Part shown: positions 13,573-26,197 of the stretch, one piece after another
Layout: every line of letters begins with the position of its first letter
Position numbering within the stretch: position 1 is the stretch's first letter
DNA from: Ceratodon purpureus
Lineage: Eukaryota; Streptophyta; Bryopsida; Pseudoditrichales; Ditrichaceae
DNA: 64,000 nucleotides
Direction: 5' to 3'
Assembly: GCA_014871385.1 (NCBI GenBank)
Contig: CM026428.1
Span: forward strand, 8,972,772-9,036,771
The notes under the pieces: generated by a model
The model's input: the letters and a program-made list of their open reading frames with translations, nothing else
Databases searched by the model: none
What the model was told of the DNA's origin: nothing
Program-made: the position numbers and the translations under genes

Positions 13573-14479
13573 ACCTAGCTATCATAGACAAACAAAAATC
13601 TTGTCTCATCAAATTCCGCGCGGGAACTTACAAGGGCCAAGCTAGAAAACAAATGCTTTTTGGAAGAGATAGATTCCCGTCTATCACATGTTCCATCTCT
13701 AACACCCGTAAACCGGATACATGGTTACACGTACTACTCACATGCCAACAATTACATATCCATTCACTCCAAGTCAAAAGACATAACAGAGTAGTCTGAG
13801 AAATTAGAAAATTACTAGTCTCATCCGAAAAATCTCGGAGTTTTATTCTCATGAATGCTGGCACCTTCAATGATAAACCTCTAGAAAATACCGTACCTAA
13901 TTAGCTCCTTCCTTGCACATGTGGCACACAAAAATGCCATTGTAACTCAAGATTTAAACCAGACATTCTTTGCGTCAAAGGTTTACCATACCAAAGCAAC
14001 CTCCATACAGAAATAAACCCCAATCTCACCATACAATTCATTGAATTCACATACTGTAATGAATGATTCTCCCCAGAAACATTCAAAACCAAAACCAACA
14101 AATACAATCCATAAATTGCTAGTATCATTGCTAAAAGATGGTAAGTTGACCCCCTTATATTCATTATAGCTGGCGCTAGAGCCACCACACACAGCCCATC
14201 AATGAAACTAATAGAAGACAAATTCAAAATTTCCATGTTTACCATCAAAAATACTTCTAAATATATAAATACCATTGCCATACAATATACCATGTCTATT
14301 CTCCTCCAGAAAAGAAGAATAGAAAATCACCAACCATTACCCGAGACACTAGACCTTCCATAGTAAAAAACTATAAAAACAATTTTTTAAGGAGCTAGAG
14401 CTTCTTTATTTAAATATTAGTATACGGGTGTAAAGTCTATTGTCACTTCTTGCTCGGTGGGCTGTTGGTTGGTACAACT

Positions 14480-14810
14480 CATTTCTTGCCTGTGATTACT
14501 CACTTAGCGAGTACCAAGCCACTTCATCCCCCACATTTGCTCAAACGAGTCCATCAGGGTTCGAATCCGGACCAATTATATGAGACAAACGCTCTCCTCC
14601 AACCAACAATGAGCTCGTGGCTTGGTGGCCAAACGTTTATCACAAAATAACTTATACGCTCAATTTTCTGGTTTTTTGTTACTGGTTACTTGTGACTATA
14701 GTGTCTACTCTCGAAAAGGGGGAGTAGATCTTTACTTCCATACCTTTGTCCTGTGGGCTTTGGATTGGAGGTAGATCGAACATACACTTAATTCACATTG
14801 GTCCTCTCCG
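14480..14810 (+). repeat. SINE-like repeat with tRNA-type B box, copy 2
   Basis: GGGTTCGAATCCGG at about 14,556-14,570 is a good RNA polymerase III B box, with a weaker A-box-like TTAGCGAGTACC some 55 bases upstream. The landmark order (ATATGAGAC..AACGC, CAATGAGCTCGTGGCTTGGT, CTATAGTGTCTAC, ACATACACTTAATTCAC) matches the minus strand of 7350-7685. A further fragment resembling its 3' part lies at about 57,320-57,420. It is called SINE-like because no tail or target duplication could be defined. Confidence 0.5.
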
Positions 14811-15768
14811 GAGACCGAAGTTTTTCTCTCTGTCTCAACTTTGTTGGAGACAAAACTATGCCACGAGTCTAAGTTTTGGAGTTGTAGAAAAATAATAAAA
14901 TGTTGAATTGGCAATTTTTCTACAAATTTTAATGAAGAAGAATTTGGCCCCGCGGCAAGAGTTTGAGTTATTATTCTCATTTGACCCAAAATCTCCTCAA
15001 AGGGGCCAAACTCTTGGCGCCAAAACTCTCAAAAAGTGCTACCATGTAAGCATTTTCAAGACTTTTGGCTATTGGCCCTTGGCCCCTAGTGTGAAACCCA
15101 AATGGCCGATTTCCAACTCTAGACCTGTAATATTGCTGGAATTGCTTGGCCCTTGGTCTCTAGTCTGAAACGCCCCTGCAAGTTTTGTGAGATCCAATGG
15201 AAATTTTCATTTAAGTTGCGCCGTATTCTGCTTTGTTCTTGTCTGTGCATGGCATAATATAGCCGCGTCATGATTCTCCTGAAAATTTGAAAATAGCTTG
15301 AAGTTTTGCAATGTCACTGTGACTGTATCCTGCAGACTTGGGTGTCTTAAAAAAATGAATCATCACCTATTGGAATCTATCACTATCCTCTGAAGTTATG
15401 ATTTGTATATTTGCTGCCAGTACAAACGTTTCAGATAAGCTTCAAAGTACCAGTCTTAGAAATTAGAATGTGAAACTTAACACTCTTTTGGAATTGTTCA
15501 ACTAAACTCTGCAGATTGTCCCTGCCACTTTTCTTGTTGTGAGCAAGTATATGTATGAATGAATGTAACATTTTGGTGTTTATGAATGTTTGTTAGACAA
15601 CCTCACATGTTATGAATGGAGTTTCTGTCAAGAGCCAAAATGCTTTAATGCACACCACCGTATAGGGTGGGCTGACTCTTTACCACCATGTTAAGGATTC
15701 CACTCATTTGAATGTTGTAGAAATTATCCTACAAATTTAGTTCAAGGATGTTGAGGCTTGAATATGAA

Positions 15769-15778
<10 letters not shown>

Positions 15779-15817
<39 letters not shown>
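15779..15817. repeat. (TA)n microsatellite
   Basis: An uninterrupted TA run of about 39 bp is seen directly. Confidence 0.95.
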
Positions 15818-15819
<2 letters not shown>

Positions 15820-15918
15820 AATTCTAATTTTGAACAAAACTTGAACTAGATAATTACGCATTGCTAGAGGGTACTACCGGTATTGGAAAACCTATGTAAA
15901 CAGCGACTGATTTGTTCA

Positions 15919-16174
15919 TTAACACCTAAAGGTTCAAGTTGTTTTGGGACAACGACTGATTTGCTCATTAACCCCTAAAGGTTCAAGTCGTTTTGGGACC
16001 TCCAAAACCAAAAACTGTGATTTTTGACAACCTTGTAGAAGTTGGAGTATGATTCTTATTTTTTTATTTTTTTGGTACATCCAACTGTTAGATCTTGAAC
16101 CTAACTACCTGCACCAATACCATGTTGAATTTCAACGGTTGGATCTTGACCATTTGTGAGATTATAACGTTCAA

Positions 16175-16235
<61 letters not shown>

Positions 16236-16953
16236 GGGGGGGGCTTTGCGTGAAAGGCATACTCTAAATGGTGCCAAGGGAGACTTGATGATTGTTACCC
16301 CAAACATTTTGCTCATATTTTTTCCATGTAGGTAACTAAGTTGGGTACCTCCATCCAGAATTTAGAGTCTTATTACGCTTTTTTGGCCTTCATGCAAATT
16401 ATTTACCAGAAAGAGGTAGAAAAACCACGATATGGTAAAACTTAAATAACGTTAATTTTTTTGGGTTTTTTCAAAAAGTGAGCAGTTGGAAGTTACGTTT
16501 ATAAGTTTTTGAATTATTGGAAAAAAAATTTGAAAAACTTCTAAATCTCAAATTTTGACAAATTTTGAAAGAAAAAATTGTAAAATTACCAAAAACTGTG
16601 AAGGTTATCCTTGTAATTTTTGGAGGCTGCCCTTGTGAAATTTGGTAAACTTTTTGACATAGGCCACTTCGGATTTTGAGTAGTGAAGTGGTTATGAACA
16701 CATTTCTAAAAAACAAAATCTAAGAAAACCTAATTTTAAATTTCCCGTTCTAGACTTGAAACCTAAAATTTCTAGATGAAGGTTTTAAAAGTGAAATTTG
16801 GCTTTGAAAATTTTACAACATACACCTTGCGGTATAGCCTATAGGGAGCATCCAATAAAATTCTTAGGCAAAAATATTACTTTTAACTCCTTCACTGAGG
16901 CTGCTCGAAACAGCCGAGAGCCATTTTGGATTTCCAAAACCTTTAGGGATTAA
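15919..16953. mobile_element. TTAA-flanked TIR element, copy F
   Basis: The left end TTAA-CCCCTAAAGGTT starts at 15,968, and the right end AACCTTTAGGGA-TTAA closes at 16,953. A second left end, TTAA-CACCTAAAGGTT, lies at 15,919, because a 49-bp segment containing the terminus is tandemly duplicated. The interior repeats the family motif CAACGGTTGGATCTTGA. It also contains a poly-T run of about 58 bases followed by nine G (16,177-16,243), at the place where copies A and C have a short T-rich tract. No product is encoded. Confidence 0.6.
16177..16243. repeat. Long poly-T tract followed by G9
   Basis: A homopolymer of about 58 T bases followed by nine G is seen directly. Its true length is uncertain, since homopolymers this long are error-prone in assemblies. 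Confidence 0.9.
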
Positions 16954-18742
16954 CATCCAATCAAAAATCAATATTCACTATCTGTTGGATATGTGATCTC
17001 CTTAATCCCTAAATGCATTGACAACCAAAATGTGGTCGGAAGCTATTTTGAAGAAGACATGTGGTGTAAAAATAATTATTAAGTCATGAGGTTTTATGTG
17101 TAGCTTTTATTAGGTCATTATGTACATGCCAAGCTTTGTTTCATAAGATTCCAATATATAATGCAAAATTTATATATAGTTAAAGATTTTAACATGGGCA
17201 ATCAAAAATTTTAAACTCATCTTATAATACTAAAGTGACAAAAGTATAAATAATAACAAGAAGAGTTTTTTTTTGTAAGCTATTTCAAATGATGGAGAAA
17301 ATTAGTAAAAAATAATTAACAATGATTAAATTTAGTATCTTTGGCTATTTTTTTGGTATTATCTATGAAGAGCAAGAAAAAAGATTATAAAAAATGGAAA
17401 TATGAAGGTAATAATGGACCTTGAAAATGAGAATATATGTATTTTTTGATATTTAAGAATCAAACATATTTTGATATTTTTTTGATATTTAGGATATTTA
17501 AGTGTGACTTAGAATGCAGGGCAAGGTTCAATGCGTTTCAGAGGTCATCCCAACTATTATCTTCTTTTTACTTATGTGGGGGAGAGCACAATAAAGTGGA
17601 CCACAAAGTGCAAAATGTGACCACCAACAAGTGAATATGAAGTGTGCTGTTTTTTAAGGCTCAGAGCTGATTTTGAGCATTTTGGTGTAGTTTTTGAGCA
17701 TTTTAGTCACTTTCTAGGGTGTCATAAGGTATCTTATACACATCTTCATAAAAAGAACATCTTCAATTGAAACTTAATTTGACCACTAGTTCTAATTCAT
17801 GAAAATGAACTTTTCCAAAGTCTTAATTTCTTCATTAGGAGCCATCTATTGTCTTTAGAGGATGTTTTTTTCAATTTGAAAAACAATGTTCAGTGAAAAA
17901 AAACGCACAAAAAGTACCGCGGAAGTGACCCTCTTAAAAAGTATCCTTGCGGTACTTTTGGAACCCTAAATCAATCAATGAGTATATTAATTGACTATTT
18001 TAGAATACTTCTTAAACATATAGAGTGCACCGCGAAATTAAAAGTGATTTCGGACAAAACCCTAAACCGTTATGTTCACTTTTCCAAATGACGACCATTC
18101 ACTTTGTCTGACTTTGACGTCTCCGTTTTCCATTGTAAACTCAATATCTTTTCTTGCAACTTTGGGAAGTTGAAGAAGATCAAGTCTACTTTCCGTATCC
18201 CAAATTTAATTTTGCATCTACATAACGTAAATCCCACTTTCTCTAGTCTTTACAAAAGGGGCTGAAATTGGAAAAAAGATAAGCACTTTTGTGGTTCACT
18301 TTATTGTGCTTCCCCCCATGTGATTGTTTGGTAATATCTGTATGATACTTATGTGATACGAGGATGATACTCATGTAATACTTAGGTAAGATTTAGGTTT
18401 TAAACCAATTTTTTTTTCTAAACTTCCAAAATCAAATCGGTAATTTGGCACTTTCATTTGGCTCACTTACAATAACCTGCCGGATCTCCCGACCATTGCG
18501 GAGGCCATCCCAGAGAGGCGAGGAGAGGAGAGGAGGATGATGAGGTGATTGGGAATAAATCATAGAAAACAGATAGATGACTGACAAGTTGCAATTTATT
18601 TGCAACGTATTCAGTAACATGATATGAACGGCATTATGATATGACACTGGGCAGGGCAGGGCAGGGCAGCATTGATGGCCGGAAGCGAGGAAACAATAGA
18701 AAAGGGAGCAAAAGGCGTAGGGAGGGGACGGAGGCCTTGAAT
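16954..18742. other. AT-rich spacer leading to the gene island
   Basis: No gene is recognised. From about 18,430 the base composition rises in G+C and long AT runs stop, marking the left edge of the gene island that continues to SPO11-2. A few short frames here carry no motif. Confidence 0.45.
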
Positions 18743-18756
18743 GCAGCGAGCATCTT

Positions 18757-18859
18757 TTTTTTTTTTTTTTTTTTGAAGCAAGATTTCATTGCACAGAAAT
18801 AGATTACAATCCCACGCAGGGTGAGTAACAGGGGGGAAGAAGCTACCACATGATAAACG
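18757..18859 (-). mobile_element. Retroposed cDNA or LINE/SINE 3' fragment with 14-bp target duplication
   Basis: On the minus strand this is about 85 bases of unique sequence ending GCAATGAAATCTTGCTTC followed by about 18-20 A residues. The insert is bracketed by a perfect 14-bp direct repeat, GCAGCGAGCATCTT, at 18,743-18,756 and 18,860-18,873. An A tail plus a target duplication is the product of target-primed reverse transcription by a LINE machinery. The source is not recognised; the tail end reads like a plant transcript or LINE 3' terminus. It sits about 1.85 kb upstream of the bHLH start codon. Confidence 0.85.
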
Positions 18860-18873
18860 GCAGCGAGCATCTT

Positions 18874-20710
18874 CCGGGGTTGCACGTCGTCGATCGGGGT
18901 GCGGCGGGGCCTCTGGTGTCTGAGTCCCGACCGTCCCTCACTTTTTATAGCCCCCGATCCCCTTCCCCGCTCGCGAGGAGTCAGGAGTCAGGAGTCCGGA
19001 CTCAGGACCCAAACCTTTTCCTGAATTCACCCCAGGCCGCAGGCAGCAGCAGCAGCGACGCAGAGCAGCTCCCTGTCCAGTGTATCCAGTGTCACCACCC
19101 GCGAAACTTAACTTAAGCTTTAGTCCAGGCTCTAGAGCAGGCTCTGCAGATCCTGTGCCTGCGTGCGTGCGTTTGCTCCCTATCTAGCTAGCTAATTCCG
19201 CGCCAGTCCCCCCCTCCTTCCCTGGTTGCATGCGACTTGAGATCAGGGGGAATATATATTAGGATACTCCAGAACTGTTGTCTCGCTTTCTGTAACTTTG
19301 TCGTGGGTTCACAACCCTGGCAGCTTTTCAAGCGTACATACTCGACAGGAGCCAAGCTGCAGCGCGCACAGTAGGAGGTCCGAGGGAGACCCGAAAGCAG
19401 CCCTTCTCCGTCCGACCACCTAGACTAGATATGCCTTCTCTAGATGAGCGTTGGTGAAGTTCCTTCACTACTTCATTTTCCTGGCGGTTGGCATTGCCCC
19501 TAACCTTACCATCTCGATCGCGCGGTCAACCGTACGCTCATCACTGTTGTATCTGCAAGCTGTGTTTGTGCTGCAAGGGGCTGTGCATGCAGGTGAATAC
19601 GAAAGACCGAGAGGGGGAGAGAGCGAGGCCAGTATTGATCTCCTCTTAATAGTTGCTGGAACGTGTCGAACAGAGCCAACGTCTGATCAAGTACAAGAAC
19701 GAAGAGCAGCGCTACTCCAGAGTCGTTTCGAAAGCTAGTTCCAGCTTCGTAGCAGAGCTTGGTTGTTCTTTAGAGCAGAGAGTGCAGTTAATCACTTAGC
19801 AGAAAGCTATTTGCTGTAACGGAGCATAGAGTGTAGTCATCTCATCTTGCGTCGATCCAGCTGCTAATAAGCAGACCATGCATGTCTTGCGTACTCTTGC
19901 GAGAAATCACTCCTACTTTGCAATTCCCTCTTGACTCCGAGCATGTAAGGTGACGCTCATGCTCGAGATCTGCCAAGCGCCGAGTCCAATCGACTTAGCG
20001 AGAGTATTAATGATGAGGGGCTGCTTCCGCTCCGCTGTGTACAATCGGATCCTCTTAGGTGGGGACGGAGACATATAGTACTACGGCAATAAACAATTAG
20101 TGGTTGGTAAGCTCTGCATCTGAACTTATAATTCTGAGATATCCATTCTAATCCTGGTCGAAGCTTCCTGATACTGAGACAATGCGGGATTACAATCCTT
20201 ATGTCCAGTCTAGTCCAGTTCTTAGTGATCAAGACAGTCTGTTTTTCTCGACATTGGGAATTTGAAAAATCAAACATAACATAAAGTCCATTTTCAGGAC
20301 TACTTATTAATCTTGTAACTCAAATAGCAATTTGCATTATCTCAATCAAAGAAGTTTTCAGTAACCTTTAATCCATTTCTGAAACAAGTTGATAATATTA
20401 TGTTCAGTAACTAAAACACCATGCAATATTATGAGATAACTGCTCCTTGGTTAAAGTTGCATTTCTTGGCAAAATAATTAGGACAATAGAACAGGTGGTT
20501 CCTTTGAAGAACGTTCTTAGGTTACTTGGATTGCAGATCCTGTCTAGAGGTGACTCGTAGCAATGTCATATTCTTTGCTGCAATAATTCTTGTTTCCGAC
20601 CTGTGCTGATTGTTTGATTTCATGATCACTATGTGCTACAGATTTTGACGGTGCACGATTTGATCAACTTGGCTACAATTCAATCGCAAGAACTAGAAGT
20701 AGGTTCCGCA
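18874..20710 (+). promoter_or_regulatory. Probable promoter and long spliced 5' leader of the bHLH gene
   Basis: No protein-coding exon is recognised here. The G+C content is gene-like, several short upstream open frames occur (for example about 19,451-19,738), and an acceptor-like GTGCTACAG ends at 20,641, 70 bases before the chosen start codon. This suggests a long leader with at least one intron. RSL-class bHLH genes are known in other plants to be strictly controlled, but the exact transcription start cannot be fixed by eye. Confidence 0.45.
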
Positions 20711-22558
20711 ATGGCGGATCAGCACCAGAACTCAAGCGTCGACTACTCCGGCTCCTCCGCCGACGAGAGGAACTCGTGCGTAGTGGAGAATTCAATGTGG
20801 GACGAATTGACACACCCCTCCAACGTCGGCGACGAAGTGTCTACAAGCAACTTCCTGCCCGACCTCACGACGTCATCCTCGTCGTCTCGCCTCTCCTTTC
20901 ACGGCCAGGCCGACATGCTCTCGTCGTGGATGTCCAACTTCCAACACCTTGGCTTCGCCCACTCCAGCCTCGCCCACTCCAGCCTCGCCGCCCCAGAGCC
21001 TTGTGTGGACATCGATCCCCATCCCGCATTATTCATGCACGAGGCCAACTTAGGAGCACCACTGGACCAGCCTCAATCTAGCTGCACCCAGAAGTACAAT
21101 CTTTCCGGAACAAGTCACAGCAGGATATATATTCCGGATCACGTGGGGAGCACAATCGATCATCTAGAGGAGAATGGAGGGTCCACGAGAGTGGTTTCTA
21201 GACCCCGCCATACGGATATATTTATCGGGCCCAACGGCACTTTCGAATCGACTCCCGGAGGCTGGACGCCGCAGTTCTATGATGGCACAGCTGAGACGAC
21301 GGCGTCGGCGATGAAGCCCATGAAGATGATGGCGTGTCTACGGGAAGCGGGGGAGAGCTCCAGTAACCTCCACAACCATCATGCAGTGCAATCGGAGAAT
21401 CGGACCATGAGCAGTTTCCTCGCTGATTGCAGGCCGGGGGGTCAGAATGTCTGGTTCGGCAAGCACCGCCTGGAGCTTTCGGTGGACGGTGACGATCAGC
21501 ATAGTGCTCTCCAGCTGAAGCGCTCAAAATTCTCTGTAAGTGAATGATCGAGGCGAATTGCTTTTACAGTTGGAGAATACTAAGTATGCAGAAGATTTTA
21601 ATGACGACGGTTAATTTGTTGGTCGATTTGTAATTCTTGAATCATCTCCAATCTTGATGAACAACTGCGCAGGTGTCGTAATTTGGGCCATAGTTTTAGG
21701 ATTGCTGTTTACAACAATATCGTAGGACTTAATTACCCTACCTTGCAGCTCCGTTGAGTTCCTCAGCGAGTAAGTGGTGAGTGGATCATTCATGCAGGTG
21801 GGTCATGGGAGTAGTAGTGCACTCAAGTGGGGGGATCAGGAAATGAGAGAAGGTGAGATTCTGAGGACGTATAACTGCCCTTCAGGGAGCCTGGCGTCTC
21901 AGGCAATGGACATAATTGCCATTGGCCCTGCGCTCAACACGAATGGCAAGCCCAGAGCACGGCGGGGGTCGGCCACCGATCCCCAGAGTGTTTATGCCAG
22001 AGTAAGTAGTTAATGGCACTGCTGGTCACCAGTATCTGTATGTATATATGTATCACTGCTTAGGTGAATCAACTCAGACTCTAATTATTTTCATGTGTCA
22101 AGAGTGTGAACTGCGACCTCGTATTTTCTGTTAATTTCATGACCTTGGCCCAGTGATCCCCTGATGGTATTGTGATGGTATTGTGGATGATTGGCTGGAT
22201 TTGGCAGCAAAGGCGAGAGAGGATCAACGACCGCTTGAAGACGTTACAGCACTTGGTACCCAACGGAGCCAAGGTGGACATTGTAACCATGCTCGAGGAA
22301 GCATACGACTACGTCAAATTCTTGCAATATCAATTAACGGTACGGACTAATTCATAACTAATTATTCTTGACTAGTAATTTGGTTTTTAAATTTTCTGGA
22401 AATATTCTGTATTTTAATACTAATCATTGGCTTTGTGTGTGTTATAGCTGCTCAAATCTGATGAGTTCTGGGTGCTTGCAAATCCATATAACTACAATGG
22501 TATGGACATCTCCAATCTCCCTTCAACACAGACGCAGGAGCTGGAGTCAGATGCATAG
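20711..22558 (+). CDS. RSL-class basic helix-loop-helix transcription factor
   Basis: Four coding exons, 20,711-21,535, 21,798-22,001, 22,208-22,339 and 22,448-22,558, join in frame at GT-AG sites to give 423 residues. Residues 331-343 ([13 protein letters not shown]) followed by [30 protein letters not shown] and YVKFLQYQL form the bHLH domain. The segment before the basic region and the tail [21 protein letters not shown] are diagnostic of the ROOT HAIR DEFECTIVE SIX-LIKE (RSL, subfamily VIIIc) group, which drives formation of root hairs, rhizoids and other epidermal outgrowths across land plants. The long first exon (275 residues, rich in Ser, His and Asp) is poorly conserved, as usual. 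The start was chosen at MADQHQNSS because the frame upstream lies across an apparent intron acceptor. The protein is nuclear and expected to bind E-box DNA as a dimer. Class I versus class II is not decided. Confidence 0.85.
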
Positions 22559-23746
22559 GATATGGTTCGTCACCAGCCAGTCTGCAAGACGAGATTATTT
22601 TAATGATGGAATGTACGTGAATGGTCACTGTCTGCCCCGTATTGATAGCTTCAGCAGATCAACTCTGAAATTCTGAATACGTTGCAACATATTCTCGGTG
22701 AAAGGACCGAGAATTGGCAGGATTTGCAGGTGGAACTAGGGCTTAGGCTCTAGTTCTGAGCTTGCAAAATCGGAATGGCATTACTTTCACCACTAGCTTG
22801 GGCATTTCCAGAAGATGGGCTCGTAAGTATCACCCATGAAAGAGTCGTCACGTGTTCACTATGTCATTTCTGTTTTCGCATACCATCGCCTTACCTGAGC
22901 AGGATTAATGGCTGTTGAGGGAGCCTTGCATAAGGCTGGCATTCAAACCTTTGGTGTGGAAATGATGGATATTCTCGGTGTGATAGACAACGATCCATTC
23001 AGTTAGAGGAAGCACTCGATCCACTTAGCACACGACAGTGATTAAGGTGAGGGGTTGATTGCCATGTCCATGAATTTGACTAGTTCTTTGGCGTTTCTTT
23101 CATTTGCATTTTTGTCAAGGAAAGAAGTTTCGGAATCAAGCATGCTGGCTTCTACGATTCTGCGAACTCCACGAATACTTTCGTAAATTTGGTTAATTAA
23201 GTTAATGTTTCTGATTAAGGTCCCAAAACATAAGTTTACGGAAGTTGCGATGAAACGATTTGGAACGTCTTTCAATCTGTTCCAAAACATATTTCGAAAC
23301 GATTCAATGCTATCATTTGTTTCTTATTTATTTTAAAAGCAAGTATTCATTTTGTTACATTTCGATGACTTCAGAAAATTTCTCAAGTTGGTTCATGTTG
23401 GTAATTCGGAGACCTAAGTAGATTCCACAGAAGTACAACCTTCGAAATTGCAGGCTGTACGAGAATTTTGGTACTAGATTTTTTGAAGGTACATTACCAC
23501 AATCTAGTTGGCATTGGATATGAAGAAACTATAAACAAGTACCTGTAAAGTATAAGTATAAACAAATAACTATAAACTACAACTATGAACAAATATTTAA
23601 AAACTGTAACTTTAACTGTAAACTAAGACTATGTACTTGCTCTCCAGGAAAGCCTGCCAGCATTCTCAAACCAGGCTATCACCGTGTATCGAGGTGCATT
23701 AAATATAACAGGCACATAACCCTGTTTGGAATAGGATTTAATAGAT
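22559..23746. other. 3' region of the bHLH gene and convergent spacer
   Basis: This stretch lies between the convergent bHLH (+) and cyclase (-) genes and should hold both 3' untranslated regions. Two short coding-like runs occur on the plus strand. One, near 22,650-22,755, contains ERTENWQDLQVELGLRL and a stop; the other, near 22,905-23,000, contains ALHKAGIQTFGVEMMDIL. They could be remnants of another bHLH-type gene tail or alternative exons, but neither could be joined to the main frame with confidence. Confidence 0.4.
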
Positions 23747-25865
23747 TCAGGTTGAAAGCACACATCTGATAGGGCAGCCTTCTGCTTGCAAGAGTTTCAA
23801 AGGGAGGCAATGGACAGTATAGAGTCCCATCTCCACTTCGTCCAAGTTCAGCCCCTTCACAATTACGAGTTTCTGCAAGATTGCACAACAGAGCAACAAA
23901 ACTTGAGTCATGTCAGAGCAAACTTTGCAGTTCTTGAAACAGACCTCAATCCAAAGAAGAGAACAGAGGAGCCAACACATTCAGGACTCATTTCGTACAA
24001 GTTGTTTACCTTTACAAATGAGTGTAAGTAAAGGAGTTTAATCAAGGAGATGAACGCACCTTCCCTAAGAGAACCCGGTGGGCAGCAACAATGTCAACAT
24101 AAGCTGCAATAGAGAGGTAATCAATTCCTGCAACCAAAATAGCACATGTCATTCACCTAGTTATACATATGTTGCAAGCAAAACCTACACACTAAATTAA
24201 AAGATTCTTACCGACAAACTTGACGTTGGTGTTCTTCACAAGCCATTCAGCACCATCGGTGGTGAAACCCACATAGCTGGAGTCCCACTCCTGTGTCCAC
24301 ATCAGTTTCCTGTATCACACACAAGTTTACACATAAGCTGAGCAAGTGCTAATCATAATGCTCGATAACCGATCTTCCCCATGGTAACCAGAACCGGCGA
24401 TTTCACAATTAAAGCGAGAGCAATCACCAACCCAAGCCGGAGTCGTAAATCATTTACAATCACAACATTTGGCACTTGCAGCTGTGGTAATACATCATAG
24501 TCATGGTAAGGCTGTATGCATTGTGCTTAAATTCTAGTAAGTAGGATCTAGGTAGCGGATTGAGCGAGACCGGTACAAGACATAGCCAACTCCACAGTTT
24601 TTACACCTTGTCCCACTCTTGATATCTAGCCATTCATGACGTGACAAATGGGAGCATGATGAAGAACACGTTTCTACATAGAGTCAAAGTAAACAAGTAA
24701 CCTGGAAGAGGAGAATGCTAGCAGCTACAAGAGTTCAAGATTAGCGACAAAGGGAATAAGAAAGCACTATGGAGATTTGAAAAGAGTTACAGAGCAATAT
24801 GGAGAGTAACATCACTGCCTATGTGGAGGTGGCTGTGTAGCATCCATTGCACGAAGAAAATGAATCTCGTAATGCACAAAATTCACATCGAGAACTGGGT
24901 TCCTCCCTACCTGTCAGAATTAAGTGTCCTAAAAATGACTCGTTCAACACCTGGGGGAATATGGAGATCCTGGAGAACCTGAGCTATATGCCCATATCCA
25001 CACGTTTCTTCAAATCAGTGCCAATTAGGTCTCGATTCAAGAAATTACCCTCACAATCACATCCAATTGCCATCAATCTAGAATGCTCAATACTAAGTAA
25101 TCATCACACTGAAGAAAACAAACAATCGAACAACATCCAATCTCTTCTGTTCCAAAAAAGGCTGTTCAACACGAACCTGTCAAGTTGGAGTCGCGTGGTG
25201 CATCAATCAGAAGCACTGGACCTGCATACATATAAAAAACAAGCCTCAACAAGAAGCCCAAAACCACAGAGTAACATGCTTTAGAACTCCAAAAACAAAA
25301 CTATAGTTAACCTAGATTCTCTAAAGAACCTCCAAACTAATCATTATCCTCTCCCTCCATTTCATTCACTACACTGTCATCACTGCCAATTAACACCATA
25401 ACTCTCAAACCAAGCAACAGATCAATGGTTACCCTTGAAACTGCAATTGGGCATGCACTTACCAATGAGCACATCTAGACTAAGAGACGCCACATCAAGC
25501 CCAGCCTCGTAATGCTCCTGGACATAATGTCCAGGCGCATCCACATGGGTACCCGAATGAACTCCATCAAACTTCAGCCCGGAGATATTACAATCGTCCC
25601 CGTCGGCCATGCTCTGCACCAAGCCCGTGAGCTTCCCCAGCCCGTTCTTCGACTCCCAACTGGGCACATCCTCTCGGTATGCGTGCGTGATGTCGATGAC
25701 CCTCCCTCTACTTGCCGCGCCATGATCTCCAGACTCGACCCCACCACGTGGAGCTTGGCAGATGTGATCTCCAGGCTGAGTACTGGCTTGCACTTGCACT
25801 GAAGTGATCGCCACTAAGCTTAGTGCGAGGATGAGCAGAAGCAGAAGCGGCATCGCCATAGCCAT
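23747..25865 (-). CDS. Cyclase-family protein (kynurenine formamidase fold), secreted
   Basis: Six exons on the minus strand, 25,865-25,463, 25,221-25,177, 24,983-24,911, 24,309-24,212, 24,127-24,060 and 23,872-23,747, join in frame to 270 residues. Residues 1-28 form a hydrophobic signal peptide (MPLLLLLILALSLVAI). HSGTHVDAPGHY at 103-114 is the HxGTHxDxPxH metal-binding signature of the family (Pfam Cyclase). Further family blocks are LIGPVLLIDAPRDSN, GVERVIFRTLNSDR, WDSSYVGFTTDGAEWLV, GIDYLSIAA and VIVKGLNLDEVE. Length fits plant CYCLASE1/2/3-like proteins, which act outside the cytosol and are linked to stress and cell-death control. The true substrate is unknown. Met29 of the longest open frame was chosen as start because the signal peptide begins there. 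It is divergent from SPO11-2 across a 332-bp spacer. Confidence 0.88.
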
Positions 25866-26197
25866 GGTTGTGGAGCTCGATCTGCTGGTGCCGTGGCGAT
25901 GGTGGCGATATTGTTTGCCTGATGTTGGAAACTGAGGCAAAACGTACACTACAGCATGGTTGCGTCATTGCACAACATGTATACATGTGAAAGCCAATTT
26001 CAACTTGTTATCCTTCAAAGTCGCCTAAAGGTTTCCTGATTGATACCTATGAGATACTCAGGTGATATGATATGATACCACTGCAATCCCACGGTGATAT
26101 CCAGGGACTTATGCTGTGATACAGACAAGAGCTAGAAAAACCTCTGGAGGCTGCTGGAAGCGAGAGAGGCAGCAGCGTTGTCACTCCAGTTGCAGCT
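25866..26197. promoter_or_regulatory. Shared divergent promoter region of the cyclase and SPO11-2 genes
   Basis: Only 332 bases separate the two start codons, so both promoters and 5' leaders lie here. No clear TATA box is seen at a standard distance from either start. A GATA/ATGATA-rich stretch lies near 26,040-26,075. Shared control is possible but not shown. Confidence 0.5.

Larger units (their letters stand above)
12861..14345 (+). mobile_element. Degraded LINE (non-LTR retrotransposon) 3' part: RNase H and C-terminal domain
   Basis: The open frame at 12,928-13,536 reads as a ribonuclease H domain of the kind found in LINE ORF2. It has a YIFTNCLNVVYLL strand in which the family usually has an acidic residue, then YKVKAHVDIDGNKEAEQLTNLG, matching the usual H...GN..AD.LA..G end of RNase H. 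Downstream, at about 13,600-13,900, follow LIKFRAGTYKGQARKQMLFGR and a cysteine/histidine cluster (CTCGTQKCHC) near 13,915, as in the C-terminal zinc-knuckle region of many LINEs. The frame is broken by stops and frame changes, so the copy is dead. No reverse transcriptase part or poly-A tail is present; the element is 5'-truncated or fragmented. Confidence 0.65.
14346..15918. other. Spacer with SINE-like repeat and TA microsatellite
   Basis: It contains the SINE-like copy at about 14,480-14,810 and a TA repeat at 15,779-15,817, both listed separately. The rest is moderately AT-rich and shows no gene. Short frames near 14,908-15,168 have no motif. Confidence 0.4.

Noticed and set aside
16101-16316. 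Open frame with a long lysine run near 16.2 kb
   Set aside because: It is a translation of the poly-T tract inside a TTAA element.
18634-18885. Open frame with a lysine run on the minus strand near 18.7 kb
   Set aside because: The lysines come from the A tail of a retroposed insert, so the frame is an artefact.
22650-23005. Coding-like runs after the bHLH stop (DLQVELGLRL and ALHKAGIQTFGVEMMDIL)
   Set aside because: They cannot be joined to the bHLH frame by good splice sites and are too short to name, so they are mentioned only as remnants.
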